Counted from the first letter of the stretch, positions 12,076-23,630 are shown. The stretch is 64,000 bases of DNA from Oehlia diaphana (GCA_003833135.1 QZLH01000165.1:25892-89891), one strand, 5' to 3'. Program-made: numbers and translations. The notes: generated by a model from the sequence alone, not told the origin.

Positions 12076-13325
12076 GGTGATAATCAAACTACCCTAAGAG
12101 CACCCCAAAAAATTCTGCGTAAGTCATGTGATCATCACAAATCACATGATTGTGATTAAAGAAGTTACTGTACGTAATTTACTTAAAATAATAAACTTTT
12201 ATTTAAGTTTCACTTTTTCACTTTCAATATGGATTTTGTAACTATTGGTAATTTACAAAATTGTGAAAAATGTCGAAAAAATTTACCTCTAGAAGCTTTC
12301 ATTCTCAGCAATTTAAAACTTGTAATATATGTCGTAATAAGCTACTTTGCAATATGAACAATCTAAACAATCTAACACAGAGGTAGAACTTCTAACTCTA
12401 GAAGAAATATCAAAACAACTATTTGAAAGAATTTTAGAAATCGACACTAATGAATATTTAGAAAGTGATTTAACTAGTAGTATAGATTTAATTGCAATGT
12501 TTCAAAAATTTTTTTGACCATGTCTTGATTTAGTAATTTAGCTTCTTCTTATTCCACATCATCACCAACAATATAATAAATATTTATGTGGCCATGAAAG
12601 CCTTCATGGTGAAAAGATTTTAAAAAGGAGTGGAATAATTTGCAAAAAAAAAAGAAATTAATAATGAAGTGGATATGTTCTTATTTGGGCTTTTTAAAAA
12701 ATCAATTTTTCTTTGTAAGCATTTAATTAATGCTTCTCAATTTAAAATTATCCTTCTTTTTTTACAAAGTTCAACGTCAAGAGATATATCCTTACCAGGC
12801 GAAGAATAAATGCAAAATTCACCTTCTAATTGTAAATAATATTATCATATTGACAATAACAAAAATAGACCTTTTTTTGTTCTTTTTTTTTAGATAATGC
12901 ATTAAGCAATATAATAAATGCAACTTTTTAAAGATTACAAATTAATACTATGTCAAGCATTGAAAATTGTAGAAGAATCAGACAAGTTTTAATGGAATTA
13001 AAAGTTTAATAATTGATATTAATAAGTATGAAATACAGATTACAAATCCACGTACTTGGAAAGATCATAATAAACATATGATGTTTTTAGAGAAGTGAGT
13101 TATTTTGTAGATAGGCAGTAAATTAATAAATTTATGAAATATTTTTCTTTTTTATAAATAATAAATTAATAAAGTTTTCTTTAAAGTTTCATAATATAAT
13201 ACTTCTAATTTTTTGAATATCCGAATTTTTTTATGTAAATTACGTAACTTTTTAATCACTATCATATGATCACATGATTTACGCAGAATTTTTTGGGGTG
13301 CTCTTGGAGTAGTTTGATAATCACC
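12076..13325. mobile_element. Decayed DNA transposon with about 100-bp TIRs
   Basis: The left end GGTGATAATCAAACTACC continues through AGAGCACCCCAAAAAATTCT, GCGTAAGTCATGTGATCA and TACGTAATTTAC (to about 12182). The reverse complement of 13234-13325 gives the same order of blocks with few differences. TIRs of about 95-105 bp enclose 1.25 kb. A plus-strand broken frame starts at 12230 (MDFVTIGNLQNCEKCRKNLP), and a frameshift later gives a second CxxC (TCNICRNK). That pattern suggests a small zinc-binding domain. About 80 further residues contain TLEEISKQLFERILEID before stops accumulate. No DDE catalytic core can be recognised, so the superfamily is undetermined. Confidence 0.7.
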
Positions 13326-13508
13326 GGTGTCACAAGATTTTTAAAATTGGCCGGAATTAAGGAATTGACATACAAATTTCCTTTTTTTAGAACCTGAGCA
13401 ATTTATTTCTCTTCAAAAATGGAGAAATGCGTTATATAAGATTCTAAAAAAGGAAATGTCTATGAAGATCACTTAATTCCGGCCAAATTTTAAAAATCAT
13501 GTGACACT
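13326..13508. mobile_element. Palindromic MITE with GTGTCACA ends, about 183 bp
   Basis: The left half GTGTCACAAGATTTTTAAAA followed by TTGGCCGGAATTAAG is mirrored at the right by CTTAATTCCGGCCAAATTTT and AAAATCATGTGACAC. The mirror symmetry extends inward (TTTCCTTTTTTTAGAA against TTCTAAAAAAGGAAA), so almost the whole element can fold into one hairpin. It abuts the right tip of the preceding transposon directly. Confidence 0.8.
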
Positions 13509-13649
13509 GGCAGGTGATTCATAGCAATTTTATATAATAAATTATAATCTATAAAGTAAATCTATTTTAACCAGCAATATAGCAGCATTAAGAACATGTT
13601 TTATCCAATCAGGATATAATTATGTTTTGAAATGAATGAAAAATACCAC

Positions 13650-16600
13650 CTAAATTACATTGTTTAAATTTATTCTAATTTCTAATGCTTTTCGAGACCA
13701 ATAAATTGCTTTTTCTAAATTTTTTTCTGTACCTATACCATTTTCATAAAAATATGCAAGTCTATTTTGTGCGTCATTATATCCTTGTATAGCTGATTTT
13801 TCATACAATTCAAATGCTTTAACTTGATCATTTCGATTTTCACATATTAATCCCAAATTATGTTGTGCTACTTCATCTCCATTGTCTGCAGCTTTTTGAT
13901 ACCAGTAAATCGCCTTTTCTAGATCTTTATCTGTACCTATACCATTTTTATAGAAATACCCAATTTTATTTTGTGCATCATTATGTTCTTGTTCTGCTGA
14001 TTTTTTATACCATTCAAATGCTTTAATTTCGTCCTCTTCAACACCCTTTCCATTTTCATATAATAATCCTAAATTATATTGTGCTTCTTCATCTCCATTA
14101 TTTGCTGCTTTTTGATACCAATAAAATGTTTCTTTTAAATCTTTTTCTGTACCTATACCATTTCTATAAAAATATCCAAGTTTATTTTGTGCGTCATTAA
14201 ATTCTTGTTCAGCTGATTTTTTATACCATCTAAATGCTTTAACTTCATCCTTTTTAACATCTTTTCCATCTTCATATAATAATCCTAAATTATATTGTGC
14301 TAATTCATCATTTTTATCTGCTGCATTTTGATACCAATAAATGGCTTCCTTTAAATTTTTTTCTGTAGTATTTCTACCATTTTCATTGAAATATTCTTTA
14401 TTTAGTAGTATATCACTACATTCTTGTTCAGCTGGTCTTTCAAATATCTTTTCGTCATCATCTTCAATATCATTTCCATTTTCACATAATCTTAAATTAT
14501 ATTGTACTGTTACATTTTCATTATCTGCTGCTTTTTGATACCAGTAAATTGCTTTTCTTAAATCTTTATCCGTACCTATACCATTTGCATAACAATATCC
14601 TAAATTATATTGTGCATTACTGTAATTTTGCTTAGCTGATTTTTTATACCATTCAAATGCTTTAACTTCGTTTTGTTCAACACCATTTCCATTTTCATAT
14701 AATAAACCTAAATTATATTGTGCAAATTTATTTTTATTTTCTGCTGACTTTTGATACCAATAAATTGCTATTCTTGAATCTTTTTTTGTACCAATACCAT
14801 ATTTAAAACATAGTCCTAAATTATATTGTGCATTACTATATTTTTGCTCAGCTGATTTTTTATACCATTCAAATGCTTTAACTTCATCTTTTTCAACACC
14901 GTCTCCATACTCATAACATATACCTAAATTATATTGTGCAATTTTATTTCCATTTTCTGCTGATCTTTGATACCAATATATTTCCTTTTTTAAATCTTTT
15001 TCTGTACCTATACCATACTTATAACATAATCCTAAATCATATTGTGCATTACTATATTCTTGTTTGGCTGATTTGTTATACCATTCAAATGCTTTAATTT
15101 CATCTTTTTCAATACCATTTCCATTTTCATAACATCTACCTAAATTATATTGTGCAATTTCATTTCCATTTTCTGCTGATTTTTGATACCAATAAATTGC
15201 TTTTTTTAAATTTTTTTCTGTACCTATACCATTTTTATAACAAAGTCCCAAATTATATTGTGCATCACTATAATCTTGTTCAGCTGATTTTTTATACCAT
15301 TCGAATGCTTTATCATTATTTTTTTCAATATTATCATTTCCGTATTGATAACATTTGCCTAAATTATATTGTGCAACTTTATCTTCATTTTCTGCTTTGC
15401 ATTGATGCCAATTATTAATTTTTAGTACTAGTCCACTTGAATTAGTAGTTTTTTCACTTAATTCTTCTAAATTACAGTTATTTGTTATTGAATTATTATT
15501 TTCATTAATGTCATATATATCATTATCTTGTAAAGAAATTGATTTAAGAATTGAAATAATTTCTTGTATATTTGGACGTTCATTTGGTTCATATTCCCAA
15601 CATTCTAATAAAATAAAAAAAAATGAATAAAATTATAATAGAATAATATTTAATAAATAAACTTACTTGTATATAGATTACTATATTCAATAGGGGTATC
15701 AATAATAATTTTTTCTCTTTTTCCTCCACATATAGCTAAAGTTAAATGCATATCATATTCCTCATTTTTAAATGGTTGATAACCACTTGAAATTTGCCAT
15801 AAAATGACTCCAATGCTATATATATCACATTTTTTATCTAATTTATAATTATCATAAAAACTTTTTGGATCTACGTAAGGTAATACACCAAGTAATCTTG
15901 ATGTATCATTTGACACTTCAATAATCTTTTTTGATAAACCAAAATCTGCCAATTTAATTTTTTTCTTATGTATAAGTATATTATTTGCATGCTTTAATTT
16001 ACATAAATAAAAGTTTAATAAAATTTAAATTAAATAGGTATTTAATAAAATAAATTTAATTAAAAAAAAATCAATTACCAGATCACGATGAATTATATCA
16101 CATTCATGTAAACATAATACAGCACCCACTAATTGTGATGCTAAGCGAAGTTTATCTTCCCAATCAAGTTTATTAAAATTATTATTTAAATAAGTTTTTA
16201 ATGTACCATTATTAGCATATTCCAAAACTAAAGCATAATTGTCTAAATAAGGATTTAAATATTAAATTTAATAATTAATTATATATATATATATATTTAT
16301 TCTTACCAGTTTCTGTTTTTGTAATTCCATAAAATTTTATTATATTTTCATTAAAATGAACTTTTCGATGTAATTTTAACTAACAAAAATGTGATTAATA
16401 TAAAAAAAAAATTAGTTTATATAAAAATAATAATCATTTTAAAAAATAATTTTTAATTTTTTTTCATTACCTCATTAACAAATTCCTTAAGGGTTAACTT
16501 TTGATTATTAAAAAGTTTCAATACTAAAATAGTATCAGTATTTTTCCAATTAGCACAAACAACACTTCCAAATGAGCCTTTTCCTAATTGTTGTATATTT

Positions 16601-16704
16601 TTAAATTCTGAATATTTATAATAATCTAAATATTCATCATCAATTGATTTTTCTAACCAATTAATATATTTTTTTAAATCTATAGGATTATTAATATTTG
16701 ACAT
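13650..16704 (-). CDS. Protein kinase fused to 16 Sel1 repeats, five exons
   Basis: Exons are 16704-16471, 16379-16307, 16242-16079, 15991-15667 and 15604-13650. Splice phases agree throughout and give 916 residues. The kinase domain lies at about 35-285: glycine loop GKGSFGSV (41-48), LVLK lysine at 63, HRDLHANN with catalytic D156 and N161, and DFG at 173-175. PYVDPKSF stands where APE is usual, then [15 protein letters not shown], then [10 protein letters not shown]. After an asparagine-rich linker (about 290-330), Sel1 repeats run to the end; these 36-residue helical pairs usually scaffold protein contacts. Sixteen AQYNLG-type starts can be counted; repeats 9, 10 and 15 are worn. Repeats alternate between an [11 protein letters not shown] type and an AIYWYQKAA type. 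All catalytic residues are present, so an active serine/threonine- or TKL-type kinase is likely. Its closest relative is the gene at 28991-34332. Confidence 0.88.
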
Positions 16705-16827
16705 TTTTTTTTAAAAAAAAAGTGTATAAAAGGCAAGAATTATTTTTACATGCATGTTGTAAATCATCAATGGTTCAATAGCTTTATACGATTTGATATT
16801 GCCCAACATTGTAGTGCCTTAAGTGGT
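16705..16827. promoter_or_regulatory. Short upstream region of kinase-Sel1 gene 1
   Basis: An A/T-run leader (T and A runs at 16705-16722) precedes the minus-strand start. Only about 123 bp separates the start codon from the palindrome at 16828, so core promoter and palindrome must nearly coincide. No canonical TATA box can be distinguished in the AT-rich background. Confidence 0.35.
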
Positions 16828-16900
16828 TTGGCCAGTATTAGTCTAGGCGTTAATGCATGATGAGTCATCATGCATTAACGCCTAACCTAATACTGGCCAA
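16828..16900. repeat. 73-bp near-perfect palindrome
   Basis: Outer arms TTGGCCAGTATTA and TAATACTGGCCAA flank inner arms AGGCGTTAATGCATGATGA and TCATCATGCATTAACGCCT, around a single central G. The only mismatches are the four-base steps GTCT and AACC between outer and inner arms. It would extrude as a long cruciform or hairpin. It may be a minimal foldback element or a regulatory palindrome. Confidence 0.85.
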
Positions 16901-17288
16901 TAGAGGTGCAGATGCTCACATAGTAATAATTTATATAATATCAAGTTACGTCACGAGTTACAACTGGCTTAATGAGTGATGTAGATAAAAAAAAGAAAAA
17001 GTCTGCATAATGATCAAATAGCTTTACATTTTTGAAAAAAATAATATACTGTATTTTACAAAAAATATAATAGATATTCTAATAGTGATCGTGTATATTA
17101 CAATTTCAATCATAATCTTTTTAATATACTTTTTAACCAATAATGATGGACTTTTTATTTTAATGTTGATAGACTTTACATGAATTCCATGGCTGACCGT
17201 TACATTAAATTATTATTCTCCAAACATATATAATCCAGCCCAAGCAATCTCATCTTTGACATTGTCGTAATTGAATAATGTAGGAAAC
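16901..17288. other. Intergenic, no intact gene
   Basis: AT-rich sequence between the palindrome and the ATPase-family fragment. No supported feature. Confidence 0.4.
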
Positions 17289-17475
17289 AATTAAAATATT
17301 TAGAGAAATCAGAAGATAAAATTTTAAAGCTCGAAATTAATTATCAATCAAACCTAAAGACAGTTGGTGAAAGTAAAGTGAAGAGTGTTTAAAATTATTG
17401 AAGATGAATACTTGATTATTATTGTCAGTTTTAAGAGTTGGTTTGTACCGTTTAATTAACAGGAAGTGCATATTT
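17289..17475 (+). pseudogene. Fragment of AAA-ATPase-like/nuclease family C-terminus
   Basis: Translating across frames gives KYLEKSEDKILKLEIN, then LKTVGE, then after frameshifts VLRVGLYRLINRK. These match LLEKSEEEILKLEIN, LKTVGELLEWK and IVLKIGLYRLISRK in the same order in the intact gene at 8933-10907, but on the opposite strand. Stops and frameshifts interrupt it. It is a small inverted remnant of a paralog, about 7 kb away. Confidence 0.75.
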
Positions 17476-17654
17476 TTTTTTAAACAAAGTGAAGAAATGA
17501 AATAAAATTTATACATTAACACTTTTTAAGTTATCTGTTAAATTTTATGTCTAAAAAGATTGTTAGAAATCAACATAATTTATAATTCAAAGATTACAAA
17601 CATGTTAAGTTCGTTAGAACCGATAATACATTAATCTGCATGGATTACAATATA

Positions 17655-17938
17655 AGGCCACACAAATTCAATTTTTCGGTTCACGTAACATTGAAATTTA
17701 AAATCGACCCGGTTTATTGTTTATTAGTAAAAAAGTTTATATATAAAATCGTGACATTTGATTGGTTGACTTTTAAAAGGTAGGAATTCTAGAAGTTCTC
17801 AGCCGCGTGATAAACTTACCGCCAATAAAATTACGTCCCGATCACGTGATAAATTTTTTATATAACTTTTTTTTATTGAAATTTGAAAAAGTGACCCGGT
17901 CGGGTGAAGTGAACCGAAAATTCGAATTTGTGTGGCCT
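17655..17938. mobile_element. MITE with AGGCCACACAAATTC ends, 284 bp
   Basis: The left end AGGCCACACAAATTC-AATT continues with TTTCGGTTCAC. The reverse complement of the right end is AGGCCACACAAATTCGAATT followed by TTCGGTTCAC. The TIR is about 30 bp with one indel, and weaker symmetry (CGACCCGGTT/GACCGGGTC) extends further in. Flanks are TA-rich (TATA left, AAATA right). There is no coding capacity. Confidence 0.8.
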
Positions 17939-18164
17939 AAATATTGGTATTATACTCGTATGAAAATGTTTTAATTATTTCATGTATGAAATAAACCTAT
18001 TAATAGATCTTTAATTTTTATTTCTTCTCTACTTAGTTTCTTTATATTGCAAACTACAAATACTATGTGAATAGTAATAAATAAAGCATAATTAAATCAT
18101 TGATTAACAATTTATTCTCATACAATATGAAATAATAAATGTAACAATCCATAACTTCATAATA

Positions 18165-18345
18165 TGTTATAATCTTTCTTTTTTGGTTATATGTGACCAA
18201 CTTAACATTATGCTTTTTCAAAAATTCATCAAAATCTCTACGTTTATCACTATAGTAATCCCAATACTTGTCATTTTTACCTAATCCCAATTTAAATAGA
18301 GATTTTTAATTTTCTATGTAATTCAACAGATCTTTAGATTTCATA
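18165..18345 (-). pseudogene. Unrecognised coding-like fragment
   Basis: The minus strand gives MKSKDLLNYIEN, a stop, then KSLFKLGLGKNDKYWDYYSD followed by KRRDFDEFLKKHNVKLVTY in one frame. The charged, helix-like composition differs from the AT noise around it, but no start or end is credible and I do not recognise the family. It may also hide an exon junction in place of the stop. Confidence 0.3.
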
Positions 18346-18734
18346 ACTGTACCTTTTTTTCAATTTGAAATAATTGTAAAGTAGCTAATTTCAAATCTTT
18401 AAGATATGATAATAAGGATCGCTGGAAGAATCTCATCCTTCAAAGATCAATGGGAATCACTTTTTGGAACATGTTGGGTATTGGACAAGTATAATCACAC
18501 TACCCCCATTTCCCACCCTACATAAAAGTGGCTTATCGTGGGATGATAGTTTATTTATAGTATAAGTTTATTTGCTTAGTATGTAATTATTAACTCTTGT
18601 AATACTTGCCGCAGCTAATAAAATGGCGAAACATTTTAATGCTTTTACTAGAAGTCTTGGAAATTGATAATGAATAAATATTTGGACAAGAATTTGTAAA
18701 AACAATTAAAGTATCATTATTAATTGTTTACTTA

Positions 18735-19760
18735 ATATTATTTTCTCCAATTGTCAATGTAGTTAAACTCTTTCTGCTTTTTTTAATAATCAAATTAGTT
18801 ACTTCAGATGACCATTCATTATAACTTAAATCCAATATTTTAAGATTTTTAAATGAAGTATACTAGTCCATATCATCAAATGTTAACCCTTTGTTATTTC
18901 TTAATACTAATATTTTTAAATTAATACATTTTTCAATATAATCACATGATATGTTGCTAAAATCCACTTCATTCAATAAGCTTGAAATTCTAATGTGCTT
19001 GTGATAAAATCTTTATACTCAATTTTTTTCACATGATTAAGAATGAATTCATTTAGATCATTTTGTAATTTATTAAAAGGAATAAATTCTTTTTGTGTAA
19101 TTATATCATTACATATATCATCTATTATTAAATAAAATATTTTTACAGTGATTTTTAAACAATCAAAAATACCTTTTTTCCATAGGTCTCACAATAATAA
19201 TGACAATGACCTATTGTAAAATATTTCAAACCCTTAATTTTATCTTGCATAATTTTTAATAAACCTTTATCCAATAAACATATACCCCAATTCAAGAAAT
19301 CTAATTTTTGAGTTTTGACATTGTCTCATAATTGATTTCATGATATATTCTTCAAAAACACAATTTAGTAATCTATACCTTATATTAAATTTCTTTCTTT
19401 AAAAATTCTATACCATGAATCTATTGCTTTCCTTATGTCTTGAAAATTAAATTCTTTTAAATATTTCTATGAAATGATTTTTCTTATTCATTATAAATTT
19501 AAAGTCACTGACATTCTTAATGATTTGGTTGATTTCATTACATTAAGAAAGTTAAAATAAGTTTTTATGATTGAATACATTTGATGATTTTCATTTAAAT
19601 TATGATATCTAAGATATCTAAATGGGTTTTTCCAGAGAACTTATACAGTTACTTCACTAAATTGTTTATTTACAAAAGTAAGTTGAATAAACTATCCCAT
19701 TATCTTTGACTTCTTGATAATCTCAAGAATAATGCCTGGATTTAAAATAGGTAAAGACAT
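18735..19760 (-). pseudogene. Dead F-box/LRR gene
   Basis: An ATG at 19760 opens MSLPILNPGIILEIIKKSK, followed by LTFVNKQFSEVTV and VLWKNPFRYLRYHNLNENHQ. This is the F-box layout seen in the intact gene at 24631 (IPDIFALIIKAL...CLLMNKLWCDLTIPILW). In-frame stops occur after KIMG and after SEVTV, with more frameshifts downstream. The far end still reads KNLKILDLSYNEWSSEVTNL, a leucine-rich repeat. Such proteins normally present substrates to SCF ubiquitin ligases; this copy cannot be translated whole. Confidence 0.72.
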
Positions 19761-19835
19761 TGTAGAGAAAGAATGAAAGAATAGATTGAGAAGAAAGGGA
19801 GATTTTCTTGACATATATATATATTGTAATTCTTG

Positions 19836-20581
19836 GTGAAATTCCCTTAAATGGCATGGATCGTTATTGCACTATTTTCCAAAATTAGAAATTTGGGTCA
19901 CAAAATTTCCTGTTTTGGATATAGGTGTAATGTAGATTACTATCATAAAAGGAAATTCATGAAAGGAAATTTCAAAAATCAAAAATTTCAAAATTTGATT
20001 TTTACAATTTCAATTTTTTGAAATTTGCCTTTTCAGGTTTTGACTGAACATTTTAACAACAATAAAATTTTTTTTTTAAACCATTTTAATATATAATAAT
20101 TTGGTAAAAAATAATTTTTTTTTTTTATAGAAACAGTGTCATGAATCTTTTAATAAAAAAAGTTTGTTAATATCTTTAATATAATTAATAAAAAAAATTG
20201 TAAGTATAATTGTTAATTTAATAAAAAGACTTTTTGCAAGATTTTTTAACAATTTTAGTAAAATATTTAAAATATTGCAAAAACACTTTTGTAATGCTCG
20301 TTAATAGTTTTAATAAATAACAATGCGAAAATGGTTTTAATAATATACAGTATATTTAATAAAAAAAAACACTTTGCGTAAGAGTTTTAACTATATATTT
20401 AATAAAAAAAAAAATACTTTTCACAACACTTTCTAATGATTTTAATGAAAAATATTGCGAAAGTGTTTTTCAATAATATATTTAATAAAAAAAACATTAA
20501 TGTCACAAAAACATATTTTCGATTAAATTAAATTTTGAAAAATAGTGTAACGACGATCCATGCCATGTAAGGGAATTTCAC
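19836..20581. mobile_element. TIR element with internal AT-rich repeats, about 746 bp
   Basis: The left end GTGAAATTCCCTTAAATGGC continues ATGGATCGTTATTGCACTAT. The reverse complement of the right end reads GTGAAATTCCCTTACATGGC, then ATGGATCGTCGTTACACTAT. The TIR is about 50 bp at high identity. The interior (20150-20510) holds loosely repeated TTTAATAAAAAAAA blocks alternating with CACTTT/GCGAAAA. A block of short GGAAATTTCAAAA repeats lies inside the left part (19960-20040), and similar ones lie just outside the right end (20585-20660). No coding capacity. Confidence 0.78.
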
Positions 20582-20944
20582 ATAAAAGGAAATTTGAAAA
20601 AGGAAATTTCAAAATCCGAAATTTCAAATTTCAGAATTTCAAAATTTCGATTTTCATAATTTTGTCACTTTTGGTCCAAACGGTACACCATAGAATGGAC
20701 CCATACAGCTAACATAACCAGGGCTATGACCTATTATAGACATGTACAGTACTTTATTATCATATTATACAAAATTTACATTTACTTTTACATAAAGATG
20801 AACATGAAAAAAAGGTTATAGGAATGTAATCTATCATATATCTATAATTAAAAAGAGAAAAAAGAAAACAACAAAATAAAAAATAAAAAAAGAAAAACAA
20901 AATATAAGAGAAAAACTCCATAATTGAAAAGTTCTATTTGTATA
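20582..20944. other. Intergenic, GGAAATTTC-rich then A-rich
   Basis: It starts with repeated GAAATTTC/AAATTTC words to about 20660. The remainder is A-rich with no gene seen. Confidence 0.4.
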
Positions 20945-21610
20945 TGAGAAATCTATATCTCAGTTCACATCTTCAACTGGCCTTCAGGACTAACTGATCG
21001 TACTCTCCTTCTACACCTCCATGCATACATAACCTTATAATAGAAGGAGAATTACTCTGATTAATAGCCATAATTATGCCTGCCCTACAAAATTTACAAA
21101 ATTTTTAGTCACATCACCTCATACTATATGAGGTTTACCACCCTGTTAATTATGCCTAAGCAGGGAACCCAGGACACCTATGTGGCCATCATAAGATCTA
21201 TGGTAAATGGTCTCATATAGTATTTAATAACAACAACTAAGTAAGTGGTCTCATATAGTATTTAATAACAACAACTAAGTAAGTGACATGACATAGTAGA
21301 AGATATGTGTCAACCACGGCCTGCCCTTCCATATGGATCAGCTTGGGGATCACCTACAGTATGTGGCATCATTGTAGCTACAACTTCGCTTCGTGCACAA
21401 AGCAGATAGCTACTTGCCAGTAGCATATGGTACGTACTACGAGCACATAAACCCCTATGTCAATCATAACAGTTCACCATCCGGAAGACTTTCGGTGAAC
21501 CCTGCAGTCCGCACCTACTCATACGTCCATCTGGCGAACTATTATAATTTATACGTACCACTTAAAGATGTGACCTAGCCTCGAATAACAGTTCCTAGCC
21601 TGTTTTTTAT
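20945..21610. other. Island of less AT-biased sequence, nature unknown
   Basis: Base composition is visibly closer to balanced than in the flanks, with few homopolymers. It contains a perfect two-copy 38-bp tandem repeat (21209-21246 and 21247-21284, beginning GGTCTCATATAG). A plus-strand frame at 21393-21578 gives PSGRLSVNPAVRTYSYVHL, with no recognised family. This could be a fragment of a retrotransposon, a non-coding RNA gene or an exon of an unrecognised gene; the sequence alone does not decide. Confidence 0.35.
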
Positions 21611-22629
21611 TGTAAGTAGATACCAAATTTAGCATCATCTTGATGGTCCATTCCATTAATTTCAGTTAATCTGTCTAAAAGAAAATTGTGAAGGTAATAA
21701 TACTTTAAAAACGCGTAAAAAAGGACCACAAAAGCAGAGTCTATACTGACAGGATAGTTTCTAATATGGTTTTTACCTACAAACAAGTATCCAAGAGAAA
21801 TTCGTTACCTATAGGCAGTCCGCACAATAAACACTCATGGTTTTGAATTTTTATTTACGTCGTTTTTTTTTGCTTGTTGTATGTTTGTTGCTCATAACCT
21901 TGGACTAATAAACGCCTAGACGGTATACCTAGATAGTGACACTTAGATAGGGCTTATTACGTGAAAAAAAGTTAAAGGTGGGTTACCGATAGAGGAATGA
22001 GAGATGTATGATTAAAAAAAGAAAAAGGACAGTATAAATATATTTTTATTGTTATACAAGCTTTTCGTTAGATGATATCAATGACTCCTGCGGACGTATA
22101 ATCATGATTAAGTAATACATAATCATTTAAAAAGCCACGAAAAAAAAATACGTGTACGAGTAAAATGCAGACGAAAAGAGATTTATGACACTTTAATAAT
22201 AGAAAATGACACAAGCCACCGATTTTATTGATACGCAGTATATTACATCATTACATCAATTTATCGTATAGCTGCGCCACTACATCGGTTTCATCCTAAA
22301 CTATATATAATATTAGAAATGATGATTCAGGAGTAATTGAAACTTACGAAAACAAGCAAACAAATTTTTTGAGAAATAATACTTTAATGATGTAAATAGG
22401 TTAGTGACGAAGCCGCGAACCACTCAGGTGACGTGGAGATGAACTACAGTGGACCGCAAATTTCATGAAATTTTTAGGGACGAGATTCTATAAGAAATTA
22501 AATTATCGCTAATTTATCAATTCATTTTGAGATTAAATCACTTTTCTTTTTATTAGACAATAAAACTTTTTAAGTAGAAGAACGATAATGTAAAATAACC
22601 ATATGGCTAATCATTATCAACTTCAATAG
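21611..22629. other. Intergenic, no gene seen
   Basis: Mixed composition. Some stretches near 21620-21960 and 22060-22450 are less AT-rich than the average, but no coding frame or RNA fold could be supported. Confidence 0.4.
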
Positions 22630-22698
22630 CCCTGTAAAAAAAGTCGACCCGTTTTTATATTCCATCTTTTTTCCGTAAAAGGCTCATATTTCCTGTTT
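22630..22698. repeat. MITE family 2, truncated copy E
   Basis: It begins CCCTGTAAAAAAAGTCGACC and runs through TTCCATCTTTTTTCCGTAAA and GGCTCATATTTCC before identity is lost. These are the same blocks as the right half (reverse complement) of the full copies at 34648 and 56772. Confidence 0.75.
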
Positions 22699-23513
22699 TC
22701 CCATTGGATTTATACCATGAAAAAATGACTCTAAAGTAATGATGTCCGAAAAGATCTTCTATCCATTATAACGACTGGCCACTAAATTAGGATCACTTAA
22801 GTAATAGGTACCACGATTTTAATTTTTCGGGTAGTAGACCTGTAAATGTAAAAGTTGCAATATATTAATATGATCACTTTCAATCAAAAGATGATAACAT
22901 ACTTGAGTGACAAACACCGGCAAGTACCTCAATTGATTGTGCATTTTAATTAAAAGGTGCTTAGATGCAATTCCATTTAATCGACCAATAGCAGGACTAT
23001 AGATAAAGTAATTTGGTTGGCTATCATGGTCATGTGTGCGTGCTGATGGGATTTGTGGTTAATTAAATCTTTTTTTTTAATTAGTCCTTTTTTTTCAATC
23101 TTTTTTCAAAACCGAAATTTTTTTTTTAATTAGTCATTTTTTAATTATATTTTTTTATTATTTGAGTTCAGATCGAAAAATGGGTTTTTCGGTCTTTTTA
23201 TTCGATCTTTTTTTCAAAACCGAATTTTTTTTTGCGTTTGTTGAATTTTTTCATTAATTATTAATAATAATTAACACCAATAAAGACCTTTTTTTTGCTA
23301 TTATCTTCAAATTTTTTCATTCTCTAACATAGATTTTATTATATACAGAAAATAAAAATTTTTAATTGTATAAAATAAAATATTTAATTATATTGATTAT
23401 AAACCATAAATCAGATATGTTTCTATTATACTAATACAGCAGCCTCATATTATGTTAAATTATGCATAAAATTTTCATAAATATATGTGAATTGTTGTAG
23501 TGCCAAAATCCAG
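22699..23513. other. Intergenic, no gene seen
   Basis: T-rich tract at 23060-23320 with repeated TTTTTTCAAAACCGAA-type words (two near-copies around 23100 and 23210). No coding evidence. Confidence 0.4.
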
Positions 23514-23630
23514 ATGGCTTCTTTTCAGGAAATATTTGAAGGTGAAACACCTGAACAAAATAAAAAGCGACTACATAAGGAAAGTCAAACCATTATAGGA
23601 AAAGACAAAGAATCAATTATAAAGCAGGTA
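23514..23630 (+). CDS. Possible first exon of an unrecognised gene
   Basis: The ATG at 23514 opens MASFQEIFEGETPEQNKKR and continues, highly charged, to IIKQ at 23627. A good donor (CAG|GTATGA) follows, then a stop in the same frame. The helix-like composition and clean donor suggest a genuine 38-residue first exon in phase 0. No matching downstream exon could be found before the F-box gene, so the gene may be truncated, or the exon an orphan from duplication. Family not recognised. Confidence 0.4.

Noticed and set aside
14341..15418. Plus-strand ORFs opposite the first Sel1 array
   Set aside because: Antisense shadows of the repeat; F/L/Y/H-rich peptides with the Sel1 period.
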